From: Rhea pennata
Taxonomy: Eukaryota; Chordata; Aves; Rheiformes; Rheidae
Length of the DNA: 64,000 nt
NCBI RefSeq assembly: GCF_028389875.1
Contig: NC_084702.1
Location: forward strand, 71,335,582 to 71,399,581
Direction of reading: 5' to 3'
Part shown: positions 40,921 to 53,294 of the stretch, one piece after another
How the letters are laid out: each line of letters starts with the position of its first letter
Numbering within the stretch: position 1 is the first letter of the stretch
The notes under the pieces: generated by a model
Seen by the model: only the letters and a program-made list of their open reading frames with translations
Databases searched by the model: none
Told to the model about the DNA's origin: nothing
Made by a program: the position numbers and the translations under genes

Positions 40921-42080
40921 GTGGAGTGGGAGGGGACAGGGCTGCAGGTTTTGAGCTGTGGGAGCTGATGCCTTTGCTATCTTGAGGTGCGTGTTGTTCG
41001 GCGCATGTGTCCCTGGGTCATCCCAGCGGGAGCCGATGCTCCACTCTGAGCTGGGGTTGCTGCTGCAAGAGCTCCTGAATGCCCCTTTATGGCAGCAGTA
41101 GAGAGGAGAACTGGACCACGCGTCCATCCCGTGCATCCTGCGATGTGTGCTAGGTACGTTGGCTTTTTCTTTTCAGCCTGGAGTGGAGAGAGAGCAGGAC
41201 AGAGACCCATCTCTGCCTGTGGTACCCTCCATCTGTGCATGCTGGGGTGCAAAGATGTGTGTTGGAAGGTGGTGTACGGGGTGCTAGACAGCTGGTGAAG
41301 GTCTGCCTCAAGGGGTGAAGACCACAATTTTCTCCTTTGAGGAAGCTCTCTGGCCATGGTGCAGCATCAGCAGGCTGTCAGAGACTAGCGCTGCCCCGCA
41401 ATGACTGCAGCAGTGAGGCTGGAGGAGCGGCTGCCGCCCACCGAGGAGGGCTGGGAACAGGCACCCGTAACCTGCCCACCTGGTGTGGGCAAGGCAAGGC
41501 ACCAGCCCATGCAAGCGGGACGTGAGGCTGTGTCCATGGGTGCTGCCTGTGCTGTGCCGGCTACATCGCGGCTCTGTGATGCTGGGAGGCTGCCAGGTGA
41601 GGGGGTGGGGGGTGGAGATGGGATGTTTTCTCAGGCACCTCATAAGGCTTAAAAAAGAAGATATTCTAGGAAAAGAAATGGGCTTAATCCGCTCCATCTC
41701 CCTTCTCGATGTGGTGGCTTGTCCCACACTTAGCTGGAGTTATGTAAGGATGCTCGGGGCAAAGCAAGGTTACCCTGAGGACCAGGCAGGCAGGCTGCAG
41801 GTTTGTCACTGCCCTGGCTGCTGCCTGGAGACAGCTGTGTGCACCAAACCCCCAGGGACCAGCAAAAAGGCTGTACAGAGCGTGTTGGGCCTGTGCACAT
41901 GGGTGCGTGCACGTGTTACCTCTGCCCTGGGTGGCACGCAGATATGTGCTGCAAGACAGTGCATTACAGAGGAGCGTGTTTCCGAAGAGGAGGAGGAAGG
42001 TGATAATCTCAGGCTGGACTTCCCACACTAGAAATGGAGGTGCCTGGCTTTAGGCTGGTCTTCTGGTCACTTCTGAAGAG
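40921..42080. other. Intergenic, nothing recognised
   Basis: No family could be assigned to the overlapping ORFs at 41.3-42.0 kb, whose composition looks like chance GC-rich reading. Confidence 0.55.
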
Positions 42081-42104
42081 AAGTGATATTGATGTGCACT
42101 GGTT

Positions 42105-42412
42105 CAGTTCTCTCTTGGAGGCAGAGCATGTGCACGCTTGCCACATGCATGTGTCACACATGCCATGCATACACATCACACTGCATGGATGCCTCACTTG
42201 GCATTAAACCTCGTGGGTCATGCAAATATGATGTACACACACTTCACAAGTGCAGGTGTTGCATGCTGTGCACGTGCATATCACACGTGGTGCTGATGTG
42301 CCACGTGATGCACATGCACGTTACTGGTCGTGTGCACGTGGTGTGCTGTGCAGGCACCTGTCACACACATTATGTGTATGTGTGTTGTGTTGTGCAGGCA
42401 CATGCATTGCAC
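42105..42412. repeat. Alternating purine/pyrimidine CACGTG/TGCATG-rich tract
   Basis: Some 300 bases dominated by CA, TG, GC and AC dinucleotides, with CACGTG or close variants recurring (for example 'gtgcacgtgcatatcacacg' and 'ccacgtgatgcacatgcacg'). It is not a simple repeat of one unit. It could be a decayed (CA/TG)n locus and is Z-DNA-prone. Confidence 0.6.
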
Positions 42413-42859
42413 ACCTGCGGGAGGAGGGAAAGGGCTGTGAGTTTTGCATGCCATTAGTCCAGAGAAGGGAAATACTTTCTTGAGTTTTTGGGGGGGCTAT
42501 AATCTTGGAGTGACCCCTGAGAGAAGGGGTTTGGCTGTGAGGCTGGTACCTTGTGCCAGAGCCGTGTCCTGCTGTGCCTCTGTACTAGGTTCCTGCCACC
42601 AGCCAGCTTTTGGGCTCCGCTTTGCTGGGGGGTGCTCCTGTGCATATGCCTCTGTGTATGCCGAGAGGGACCCACCTGTGTTTGCACAGGCTGCAACAAG
42701 GGGTTTGCTGTTGCAGCGTTGCCTACCTAGCAAGGCATACGTGTGGGGTCACCTCACCATGCTGCGAAGCAGGCTGCAGAAATCTACTGCAAAGATTTGC
42801 TCCCTCCCTGAATCCCCTGCACTGAAAGCAACTGGGACGGGTTCTCTGCCTGCAGGACA

Positions 42860-43170
42860 TGGACCTGCGTGAAAAGATGTGTGTGTGCACGCGTGTGCAA
42901 GACTGCATGCATTTGGGAGCAGAAAGTGAAGAGGGTCGAAGGGGGGGATTCCTGAGGGGTGTGTGCCTGTGCACACGCGTCTGGCACGCATGCTTCCCTG
43001 CGCATATCTCTGCATGTACAAGTACAGGCAAAGCTTCCGGAGAGGCTGAATGAATGAGGCAATTCACTATTTCAGCACTGGCTCCGGCGAGGCTTTTCCT
43101 TTAGAGGCAGGCGTGTGCCGGCGCGTGGGCTCGTGCCTGCGTATGCGCGTGGGCTCGTGCCTGCGTGTGC
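42860..43170. repeat. Second GTGCACGCGTG-rich tract with 24-bp duplication
   Basis: 'tgtgtgtgcacgcgtgtgca' near 42887 and 'gtgcacacgcgtctggcacgc' words recur, then a tandem duplication of 'gcgcgtgggctcgtgcctgc' near 43119-43162. Confidence 0.55.
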
Positions 43171-43199
43171 AGGTGGGTGTCGAGGGGGCTTCAGGAGAT

Positions 43200-43400
43200 G
43201 TTTGCCACGTCAGGGAATTCACTCTGGGGGCTCACGCGCCTCCGCCGCGCTCGCTGCCTCGTCTGCTCGGCACAGCGTTGTGTAACTTCCGACGCCCCCA
43301 CTGCATCTCCTCCCCCAGGATACGGGGGTGCTCCCTCCGCCGGCCCTGCCTGCCGCCCAGGTGACGTGTTCCCCCCACCCCCCAGCAAAACGGCTCAAGA
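43200..43400. other. Small CpG-rich patch
   Basis: A local rise in CpG, with a good + strand acceptor-like TCTCCTCCCCCAG ending about 43318 and a donor-like CAG/GTGACG near 43360 around a 40-base segment. No coding potential recognised. It could be an unannotated noncoding exon, with weak support. Confidence 0.2.
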
Positions 43401-45437
43401 AGGGCAGCCCTAAGCTCCCCCGTTCCCCGGGGATGCCAGTGCCTTTTCTCCTCCTTGCAGGAGGGCTTGCTGTCAGGCAGGGAGCACCGAGTGCTGGCCT
43501 GGGGTGGATGGACGGACCAGCCGTGAGAAGGAGCCCTTGGCAGCCCAAAAAGAGAGGCTGGTGTCCTCACTATCCTGAATTTGTACTCCTCTAGCGAGAT
43601 GCAGAGCCAGGTGTTTTCTCCAGGAGATGTTTGGGAGGAAATCGGGCTTTTCTCCATGCAACTGCTCTGCCCTGGCTTCTCGGAGAGGCTGGGCAGGATG
43701 GAGGAGAGTCAGCGCTGTTGAGAAGAGCGCTGATCTCTGAACACCTCCTGCTCTGAGCTTGAGACCTCTTGGCCAGGCAGGAATGTGGGGCCTTTGGGGG
43801 CTGTGCTGTGCCTCTCCCCTGGCAGCAAGCAGGTAGGTTTGCATCTCAGGGCTTGAACCCGCTTGGCAGCCTGGCTGCTAAACCCGAGTGCCTCCTCGGG
43901 AGCACCGCGCAGCACGGCCTTTCCAGCCTGCCGCCAGCCATGCAGCATGCCCATGCCTGGATGCGGAGACCTGCAGGACCTGGGCTGAGACCCACCATCT
44001 CATCTCATGCAATCCTGGGATATGGGGACAGGAGGTGATGCAGGTCCATCGTGCCCAGAGACCGCAGGAGTTGCAGCCCAGGGATAACACGGGTCCCTGG
44101 AGGAAACAGAGTGTCTGTGGTGCTGGCCCGAGCCCAGAGGCCGGCCAGGGCTAGGGGCAATCTGCCTGACATTTTCTCTCTCCTATAGCAGCCGCTGTTG
44201 CCATGCCGTTTCCGCTGTTGCCATGCTGTTGCTGCTGTTGCCAGGCTACACGGAGGGTGTCAGATGAGGATGTTCGGTTGCTTGGAGGATGAGCAGATCA
44301 GAGATGAGGCTGGGGCGATGCTTCTTTCGCCAAATCTCACCTCGCTGCACAGCCTCCCAGGGACAGCGCATCGCCCTGGCGGGGTCGGAGGGGTCAGCCA
44401 GTGATAGAGGTGTTGCTGCCTTTGGGAGCTTCCCCACAGGCTCAAAGACAGCCCCAGCTGGACTCTGCCTCTACCCCTTGGTCACCCCTCAGCCATGACC
44501 CAATGCTCTCTTGTGGCCCTCTGAAGACCAGGAAACTCCTTTGGGACTTGGCTCAAGCACCCCATTCATCCCGGCTCCCACTGGCCACCGCTCTTGGCTT
44601 GGCCAGCAGTTCCTGGGTATTGCTCACGCTTCAGGCTCCGTCACGGCGTCAGGCAGGAGTGGCTCTATAGCAGCCTCATGTGTGCGCGGTCATGCTTCAG
44701 CACCTGGATTTGAAATGCCGTCAAACAAAGAAGCCAGGATTATTTGATAAACCCCACCGAAATCATGGGTCTAATGTCATGATGACTGGGGCTGTGTTAT
44801 GTCCCCTCCCTAAGCTCCTTTTCTGCAGGGTCTTGGATCACATTCCTCACTCTGTAGCCTGTAGGTGTTAGACTGACAGGCCCATACCTGACCTCATCCT
44901 GACTCCTTGACCGTAACAAACACACTTCAGCTCTGCCACTCATCTGCACTGTTAAAGCAAGCCAGAGATAGCCCTGTTATCTCCTTTGTGGACTCCTGGC
45001 TGCAAGTTATTTAAAAATAGTTAAAAATAATCCTTCCTTTAGCAAACGTCCTCTAAGGTCAGACAGGAGTGGAGAGCATGTGTTCCTCAGCGAAGTGATG
45101 GTGGGCCTGGCTGTGCTCCCCATGTGCAGAGCAACTTGCAGCCTTGCACAACTTGAAACAATAGCTGGTTTGGGATGTTTCTGCCAGAGCTGTGTTGCAA
45201 AACCTTTGCAGAGCAGAGGGAAGAGTTGCAACCTGCAGGCCAAAGAGACAGGATGGGCCAGCCAAAGTTTCATTAGCAGCCCTGGCTCCTGGTGCTCAGC
45301 TTGCTCTTCTCCATCCTGCTGTCAGCCCCCAAAGTATGAGGTGACCCAGGGAATTAGGCTTGGTACCTGTCAGCTGGGCAAGCAGCTCAGGCTGTGGGAT
45401 CTCTTCCTTCCCAGGGGAAGGAATCCAGCCCTGGAGG
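43401..45437. other. Intergenic, mostly featureless
   Basis: Contains a three-copy repeat of about 20 bp built on GCTGTTGCCATG at 44189-44244, just after the acceptor-like CTCTCCTATAG. Otherwise nothing is recognised. Confidence 0.5.
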
Positions 45438-45735
45438 ATCATAGAATCATAGAATCAGTAAGGTTGGAAGGGACCTCTGGACATCATCTAGTCCAGCCTC
45501 CCTGCTCACCAGGGTCACCTAGAGCATGGTAGACAGGGTTGCGTCTAGGCAGGCCTTGAATATCTCCAGAGAAGGAGACTCCACAATCTCTCTGGGCAAC
45601 CTGTGCCAGTGCTCCGTCACTCTCACAGTGAAGAAATTCCCCCTCACATTCAAGCGGAACTTCCTGTGCTTCAATTTCTGCCTATTGCCTCTTGTCCTGT
45701 CACACGGGACAACTGAAAAGAGATGCTGAGCACCT
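45438..45735 (-). repeat. CR1 LINE, 5'-truncated copy with intact 3' end
   Basis: On + it begins ATCATAGAATCATAGAATC, the reverse complement of the CR1 3' terminal ATTCTATG repeats. It continues 'aggttggaagggacctctgg', 'acatcatctagtccagcctc', 'gagaaggagactccacaatc' and 'ctctctgggcaacctgtgcc'. It is the least diverged CR1 in the window and the clearest avian marker. About 300 bp remain, all from the 3' end. Confidence 0.95.
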
Positions 45736-47980
45736 GGATCTCCATCTTCTTCTCACCTTGGATTTCCATTGTGTCGTGCACTAGGTGCTCAAATGAAAGT
45801 GCTGCTGGGTTGGGTAGGGGCTTGGGAGAGACACTGTGTGGTGGAAGCATTTTATCACCTTCCTTTCCCTGCTGTTAAAGAGCTTTTTAGACACCGAGAT
45901 GAATTGTTGTGAGCCCAGCATCCCTCCCAGCTGTCCCGACTGCAGGAGCAGTGTGGCCTGTCTGCAGGCACTTGGCTGGCCACAGTGTGAGTGCCGTGGC
46001 CCCTCAGAGAGCAGAAATAGCTCCTGCAAATACCCTTCTGTCTGGCTGCCTGCATGTTGCGGCAGGGCAGGGCTGAGGCTGTGCATGGGCCTGCCCCATG
46101 CCAGCAGCTGCGGGGCATTTTTGCACTCCTGGCTCCCTTCTAGAGCAGAGTAGGGCCGCCCCATGACTTTTGCGCAGTCTTTGGGGCACAGCAGGGCTCT
46201 CCTGCCAGACGGTTTCTCTGCTCCAGGCCATTCTGGTGGCCCTTTTATACCTGAGCACCAGTACCTCCGTGCAGGGATCCATCCTGCAATGTGGACCGAC
46301 TCAGCGCATCCTGCATATAGAGGAATGGTCCCTTTGGCTGGCATTTTGGATGGAGATGCTGGCTGTTCTTCAGTGCTAACAGCAGGTCTCCAAGCCACCA
46401 TCAATGGGAGGTGGTGCTATCGAGTTGGGGCCAGGGCAGGACACCCTTTTGGCTGGAAATCTCTTTGTCTTGGTAAAGGTGTGCTGGGAGCAGTCCCACA
46501 GCTTTCAGGCCTCTTTTCCCCAGCCTGGTACCTGGTGTCCACTCACCGGTGGGGGATGCTGCCAAACCACCCCACCCAGCCTCCGCCTTCCCTCTATCCC
46601 TCTCCTTCTGATCCCCCTCTCACCACCCCCACACTCCAGCCTAAATAATTCCTCCTCTGCCTGGCTGTTTGCAGGCTCCGTATTTGCAGACTGCTCTCAT
46701 GTCCTTCCCTTAGTCATCGCTCAGCCGAGCGAGACAGATATAGCAGCGCCTCGCGAAGCAATCACGCCAGCTCCCGGCTTGTTTCGCTGCTGGTCTCCGG
46801 CTGCCTTCTGGGTAGCGAGGTGCCCGGCACTGAATATTAAGGCCTCATCCTCACTACCTCGGCAGTGCTCTGCCAACGGAGAGGGGAAGCAAGTGCCTAA
46901 CGCCACCGCCCAGGTGTGGGGCGCGGATGGCTCGACTGCACACTGCTGGGGCTCATGGAGGGCCGGGACAAGCGCCAGCCCCTTCCCAGAAGGGGCTGCT
47001 TTGCCATCCCAGCCTCTGGCACGGCCTGGCTCATAAACCCAGATGGGCTTCATGTCTCCAGCTGGCTGCTTCCAAGGCCTGCAAGCTGGTTGTCTCCATC
47101 CATGCCAAGCATTGCACCAACTTTCTGGGCTGGCTCTGACCCAGATCTGTGCTTTCCAGGTATCCTGGCTGCCTTCCTCCTTCCCTGGCCAGCCAGGATA
47201 GGCTTTGGCCCACTGGGGCTCCCAGGTTAGTCCAGAGCCTGGCCTAGCACCCTGTTGACGGTGTCCCAGCATATGCCTTGTGTGAATGCCCCCGATGTTG
47301 GGGGTCTCTGGAGGCAGAGGGGACCACAGGTGCTGGCCTCACCTCCACCGCAGTGTGGGGAGGACACTGCCTGCTGTCAGACCTTGGTCCAGCTGAGCAC
47401 TGCAGCTTTTCGGAGCCAGCTGCAAGCCCAGGGATGAATCCCGGACTGGGAGGGGAGGCTGGGATGCACAGGAATGTGTACAGAAGCACGTGGGGTGTCA
47501 TGCAGCTGCCCACCCTTGCAACCTGGAGGAACTGGCACCATCTGCTCTGATGCCAGCAGCTGGGCTTGGACCTGCACCACCAAAATGAGAAGGCAGGACC
47601 TTTGCCCAACACCGAATCATTTCCCTCCTATGGCTTTGGCAGCTGATGGCCCCCTGCCTCGCCAGCCCCAGCCCCGGCACTAAATAGTGGTTGCTTGAGG
47701 AGCCATCCAGGCACAGGTGGCTGCAGAGCTGGGGGGGGGGGTGGTGGCTGGACATGGTACACGGGAGCCCAGAGCCATGGCCATCGTCCCCTTGGTCCCC
47801 TCATTCCATCTCCTGGTCCCCCTGAGCAGCTAGGGCAATAGGAGCGGGAGGGTGCAGAGGACGTGGAGGGAGGTGTCATCGTGTGCTCCTGGATGACCCT
47901 ACACTGATACAGGAGAGGTCCAGGACACCTTACTCAGCAGCTGCATCACAAACTTTGTCACTGCTTCCATCTAAGCTGCA
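45736..47980. other. Intergenic, nothing recognised
   Basis: A short, moderately CpG-rich and unusually balanced patch at about 46.70-46.90 kb stands out, but it shows no gene. Confidence 0.5.
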
Positions 47981-47984
47981 GCAG

Positions 47985-48310
47985 GGACCGAGAGGCTTCC
48001 CAAGCCCGGCGCCGTGCTGTGCCTCCCCCTCGCCCTGGTACTGCCTGCTCTCCGCCAGGCTCGGCGTGGGCGTCCCGTGTCCCCACGCCCGGCTGTGCCG
48101 GCGACAGCCGCGGGGAGGAAAGCGGGAGCGGGGCGAGCGAGCGCGTAGGGAACAGAAGGAGGCGTCTGGCAGCCCAGCGCTGTGTCGGGGCCGCCGGCCG
48201 GCAGCGCGGGGGAGGCGGAAGCCGGCAGCACGGATAATGCCGAAGAAGAGCGGTGCGCGGCCCTGCAGCGTGGGCTCCCACGGGTGGGCGGCCCAGGCTC
48301 AGCGTCTCCC
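47985..48310. promoter_or_regulatory. Isolated CpG island
   Basis: Dense CpG with GGCGAGCG, GCCGCCGGCCGG and GCGGGGGAGGCGG words, flanked by CpG-poor sequence. An island about 7 kb from the nearest known gene end may mark an unannotated promoter. ORFs through it (for example 47883-48842 on +) are what GC-rich sequence gives by chance. Confidence 0.35.
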
Positions 48311-51300
48311 TGCCGCACACCAGAGCGTGAAACCTCGGGGCCAGGGTGCGTGGGGGATGTGCCCCAAAGAGCCAACTCACCTTGCTGCTCCTATCCCTCT
48401 CCGGGGGAAGATGCCAGTGGGAGACGCTGTTCTCTGTGGTCCTGTGCTCAGCTCCCAACTGGCACCAGCCCTCCCCATGGACCCAAGCAGTGTGTGGCCA
48501 GTCCCAGTGGGTGCCTCACAACCTGGTGGGCATTGCCGTTCCTCACCCTCCCATTGCAGCTCCTGGTGCTCCATTGCCAGAGCATCCTTTGATGTTCCAC
48601 GATGGTGCCCAGAGCAATGGCCCTGCAGCTGCTCAGCCCCAGAAAGTTTCCCAGATGGCTGTGGGGCCAGCAGCTGGGAGTGGGCAGATCCTGGTCCCTT
48701 GCAGTCCCCATTTCCAGTGCTGGCACAGCCACCTTCTCCCACTGCCTATGCAGGGCACAGGGCAGTGAAGGGGAGGTCTTTCCTCCTGGTTATTTTGAGT
48801 CTTCAGAACTGTTTCTGGTCCTCAGTTGGAATAGGAAGTTGAACTCCTGCCTGATTTTGGCGGAGTGAAAGCGCTGAATGTCTGGCAGGGTTCAGCCACC
48901 ATCCTGGGATGGACTTCAGCCCCTTCAAGTTACTGTGACCTGTTTTTTCATACATCTCCCATCTTTTTCTGTGCCCCTTCCACAGAAGTCAAGCCGATGA
49001 CCTCCTACGGACACAGGATAACCATCCAGAGAGGATGGGACAGGCAAAGAACCACTTGCTCCTAAGGAGGTACTTGGCAGACCCAAAAGGGTTTGAGCGG
49101 GGTACAGGACACCAAAGCACCACTGGGCTGACACCTGGTGAGTTGCCAGATGGAGCAGGGGAGCAGCATTAATGCCCTAAGGTCCCCCAAATCCCTCAGA
49201 TTGCTGCCCTGTGTGATGCTCAGGCCCCACTGGCTGCAGCTATTCCCTTCACCCATCCTGCCCCAGGATGGGGACCCTCAGCTCCTGCCTCTCCCCACGT
49301 GGGGAGGGATGCTGAAACCCAGTTTGGTACCCAAATCATGGTGTCCTGGCTCAGGCAGTTTGCCTGGGGACCCTGTCCACTCCCAGGGTGGAAAGAAACT
49401 CCTAGGGACAGCCCTAGGGTCCTGCCGTGCTGGGATGTGCCTGCTTGTGCCAGGACTGCCATGTCTGTCCTGTGCTTGGGGCCGTTGCAGGGAGCCTGGG
49501 ATGGGAACAGGGACAGACACACAGCTGGCAGCATGACACCAGCCTGTCTGCTCTAGCAGGACACCCTCGTGGCATGCTTTTGGTGCCGGCTGGTGATGCC
49601 AGGGCTCTGCATCCATCCCTGGTAGTGCAGCTGGGCATGGTGCGCAGGTGTGCAGGTCCAGAAGTGGCACTGGGTGCTCCTGGGCACAGTGCAGGGGCGA
49701 CACCCTGTGGCCACCTCTCCACTGCAAGGGGAAGCTTCATCCTGGCCCCTTGCCTCCCACCACAGCCCCTTTGCCCTCCAGCCCACCCAGGGGTCTCCTC
49801 GGAGAGCCCTGCTCCTGTCGGGACTGTGGCTAAGCTCACGTCTCGCCCTGTTTGTCGTGATGAAGGAGGTATCAGCTGAGGTCGCAGAACCATCTGTGCC
49901 TCCTCGGTGCTCCTCTTTCTGTGCACACCGTTACTGCCTCCTCGCGAGCTACTTTCCTGCCTGATCCAGCAGGGGAGAGCATCCCAGAGCAACCCAAGGA
50001 AGGTCCTACCACAAGGTGGGTCAGGGAATGGATGGTTTGGGCCATCGAGCAACAACACCTCTGGGAGCTGTCACACTCACTGTCACCCACTGCCTGGAGA
50101 ACCTCATTTTGCTGCCTAGCAGCTCCCTACTGGCCCTGTGACAGGGCCAGGATGACACACTGACATCTCTTGCTGTGTCCCAAATGATGGTCTGGTACCA
50201 CAGCTTGCAGTGAAGCTGTCTCAGCCTGCCAGGTCACCTCTGTTTGCCCCTGTGTCCACGGAGCTCGCCACATACGTCCTGAGGGAGTGCTGACTCTGGT
50301 GCCGGGCATGCCATGGTCACCTTGTGCGACCTGGGGCACATGGAGCAGGCAGGTGCCCTGGCTTGGATGAAGGCCCTATCCTGCACCCTGGGGTGCTAGG
50401 CTGAGCACCCACCTTCCCTGCAAGCTGAGGTTTGTGGGGTGGCATGGCAGCCCAGTGCAATGCTGTGCACCCCAGCAGAGGGTGCAGCCTCCCTGCAGAG
50501 CAGGGCCCCGCTCTCTCTGGATCTTGGCACAGCACCCAGCATGCTGGCATGAGCACCCATGCACCCATGGCAGAGCACCAGGGAGAGCACAGACATCCTG
50601 AGCCAGGCAGGGTGGGCAGCAGTGGGAGAGATGGGAACAGGGTCAGCAAAGGGGGTGTTGCTCCAGACTCGAATCCCACCAGAGCACCTGACGCTTTGTT
50701 GTGGGGCCTCCAGCGATGTAGTGGGGAGGTTTACATCAGCGTTTGGGTGGTTTGCACTGGCATTTGGGGGGAGGCTTGCACCACATTTGGGGTACGTTTG
50801 CAGGCTGCTGCAAGGGTGCAAACACCCTCCTGGCCCAACTGGGGTCCCCAGTCACAGGGTGGGCAGAGGGCAACAGCTAAGCAATGCTGCAGCAGCCCCC
50901 TGCCCATTCCTGCGCCGCTGCTTCCCACACCTGCCCAGGATGTGGAGACACAGTGGGAGATTTACCCCCCAGCAGCTTCTCACTGGGAGCCTGCAGCTGT
51001 GGCCGGGCAGCTGGCATGATGGTGGCAGCAGTGCAGCCCTGCAGGCCATGGACCAGCCCAGCCACCAGTGGCACTCGTTAGCCAGCTCCCTGGGGACATC
51101 AGCTGTCTGTGTCCCCTGGCAAGGATGCTGCAAGGGGGTGGGTGGAGGAGGCTGGAGCCGGGGGAGCTGCCTGTGCCTTGTCCCCAGGGACTGAGAGCGG
51201 GGAGAGGGGCTGGAGCTATTCTCTGCATGGCTGCTGGACCCACCACCCCCTGCCCTGCACCCCACTGTGGGACCTCCTGCCCCATATGCATGGGGACAGC

Positions 51301-53288
51301 ACAGCTGCAACAGCAGACTGCCAGTTGGGCTGGGGGATTGCACCTCTGGGGTGGACCCTCACATCCTGAGTGCCTGCTTCATGGACTTCCCAGGGTGGAA
51401 AGAAGAAAGAGCTGTGAGCTTCTCTGGTGCCCAGCCCTGCAGGGAGCCAGGGCAGAGCCTGGCCGCTGAGCACGGTGGAGATGGATGCACAGCAAGCGTG
51501 GCAGTGTGTTCCTGACCTGCCAAGCTCGTTTCACATCTGCCAGAACAGAAGCGTTGAGCATGTCCTTGTTCTTTGCTGGACACAGATGGTCCCTGGCCTG
51601 GGGAGCTGGGGGATTTTAGCAGGACATATCCAAAGCACCTGTAGATCCTGCGGGGTGCTCAGAGCATGGATTTGGGGTGCAGACAATGGATGCTTCCTAC
51701 TCCAGGGCCCCCAGGACCAGTCTGCACTCTCTCTCAATCCAGCCCAGCTTTCACCAGCTGCAGCAATAACACAGCAGTGAATATCATCTCCCCAGGCGAG
51801 TACTTCCCCGGCACGGCTGGGACTTTCCTACACGCTGGCAGAGCACATGGCATCTCCCACCTGAGGTGCCCTTGCGTCAGGCTCCTAAATTGCCAGCTGG
51901 CTCCTCTCCTTCACATCGCCTGACCTGTTCTTCGAGGTGGATGTGTTCCTCTTCCAGGAGCCCTAACAGCTAATATGTCTTTCCAGGGCCTGAAGCTCCT
52001 GCTGTTTGCCAGGCTTGATTTTCTGTGTGGGACCAGCTGGAAACTGCTATGCTCTTGTCCCAGTAGCAGCTCCTCTGACTTGGGAACAACAGCTGTGGGA
52101 ACTGGCTGTAATATCCGAGTCATCCACTGCATGGTGCTCAGGTGTACACTCACCACCAGCTAGCCTCCTGTGCCAAAGAAAGCCTGCATGTGGTGGGAGC
52201 TGCTTCCCCTGGACGTTGCCCTTTCCTGCTCAGTATGAGGGTGTGAGGAACCTCTAATGGGACTATTTTACACGGGAGCACATGCTTCATGCAGGGAAAA
52301 TTGCAGCTTTGCTCTCCCCGACTGGATCATCTTCTCATGGCAGAACTAACATGGGACTCCTTGATGGGTCTAGAGCTAAGAGGGGCGACCTTGGAGAGAA
52401 ATCCTACTCACAGGAGCAGGGTTCTGCCCATGGGCAGAGCTGTGTTGCATGAGCTGAAGTGTGAAAAGTGCATGGAAAGGCCAGCTTTTAGCAAAAAGTC
52501 CCTCTGGCATGAACTTTAGTACAGGCAGTGTGTGTGTCTTGCTTGGACAGCTCAGAGTGGGAGAAGCAGGCACAGGACTGGGACTTGAGTGAGGACATGA
52601 GCATCTTGGTGTCCTGGGAGACCCTACAAGTGTCAGGGAAGCATGACACAGCTGTGTCCAGCAGCAGGACAGCCTTCCTGCCCTGTACACCCTCCCTCAG
52701 TCTGTAAGAGCCCTCCTAATTCACACTGGGATCCTGAGTTTGCTGTCAGCCTGGTCTCTCACCATCACTAGCAGCAGCCACAATTTTCCTGGATGCTCAG
52801 TGGATGTTGCTACCCCTGAAGGAGCCTCCCAGCCATGGGACCTATTCATGAGACACCTCTTCCCAGGGACCTTTTGCATCCCCAGCCTTGGGGCTGGTTT
52901 GGTGTCTTTCAGCTCTGCTGCAAAAAAAACAGAGGATGCAGGATGAAACTCCGAGCTTGCAGGCTGTAGAGCCGAGCCTGTGAGAGCTGGTGAGAGCTTG
53001 CAGGGTCCTGGGTGTATCTCCTGCAGAGGCAAGGGAGAGGTTCCCTCCGCAAGCTCGGGATGTTCCATTCACTTTCCATAAACCTTCCAGACTGCTGCCC
53101 GGGAGCCTGGGTGCTGCGGTGGTAGCCAGGGCTTGGGGGACACAAGGCCAAACCCACTGGAGCCCAAACCCCACAGACGTCAGCGAGGCAGCAGAGGGGA
53201 CCCTGGCAGTCCCCTGGGAAGCAGCCCTGCGTGGCTCCGGAGCAGCCGGCCAGAAGAACGGCAGCCGAAGGGGAGTTGGACACTGCTG
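48311..53288. other. Intergenic, nothing recognised
   Basis: About 5 kb with many overlapping short ORFs on both strands, none with a recognisable domain. No repeat family identified. Confidence 0.55.
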
Positions 53289-53294
53289 TTTAAT
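53289..53294 (-). terminator. PHF24: Possible PHF24 poly(A) signal ATTAAA
   Basis: TTTAAT on + reads ATTAAA on the PHF24 strand, about 2.17 kb after the stop codon. I saw no AATAAA on that strand between here and the stop codon. Use is unproven. Confidence 0.3.

Noticed and set aside
43318-43361. Short + strand exon between acceptor-like and donor-like sites
   Set aside because: Such site pairs occur often by chance in GC-rich DNA, and no reading frame or neighbouring exon supports it. Kept only as a weak note.
47883-48842. 319-codon + ORF at the CpG island
   Set aside because: The composition is typical of GC-rich chance reading, no domain is recognised, and overlapping ORFs on the other strand are similar.
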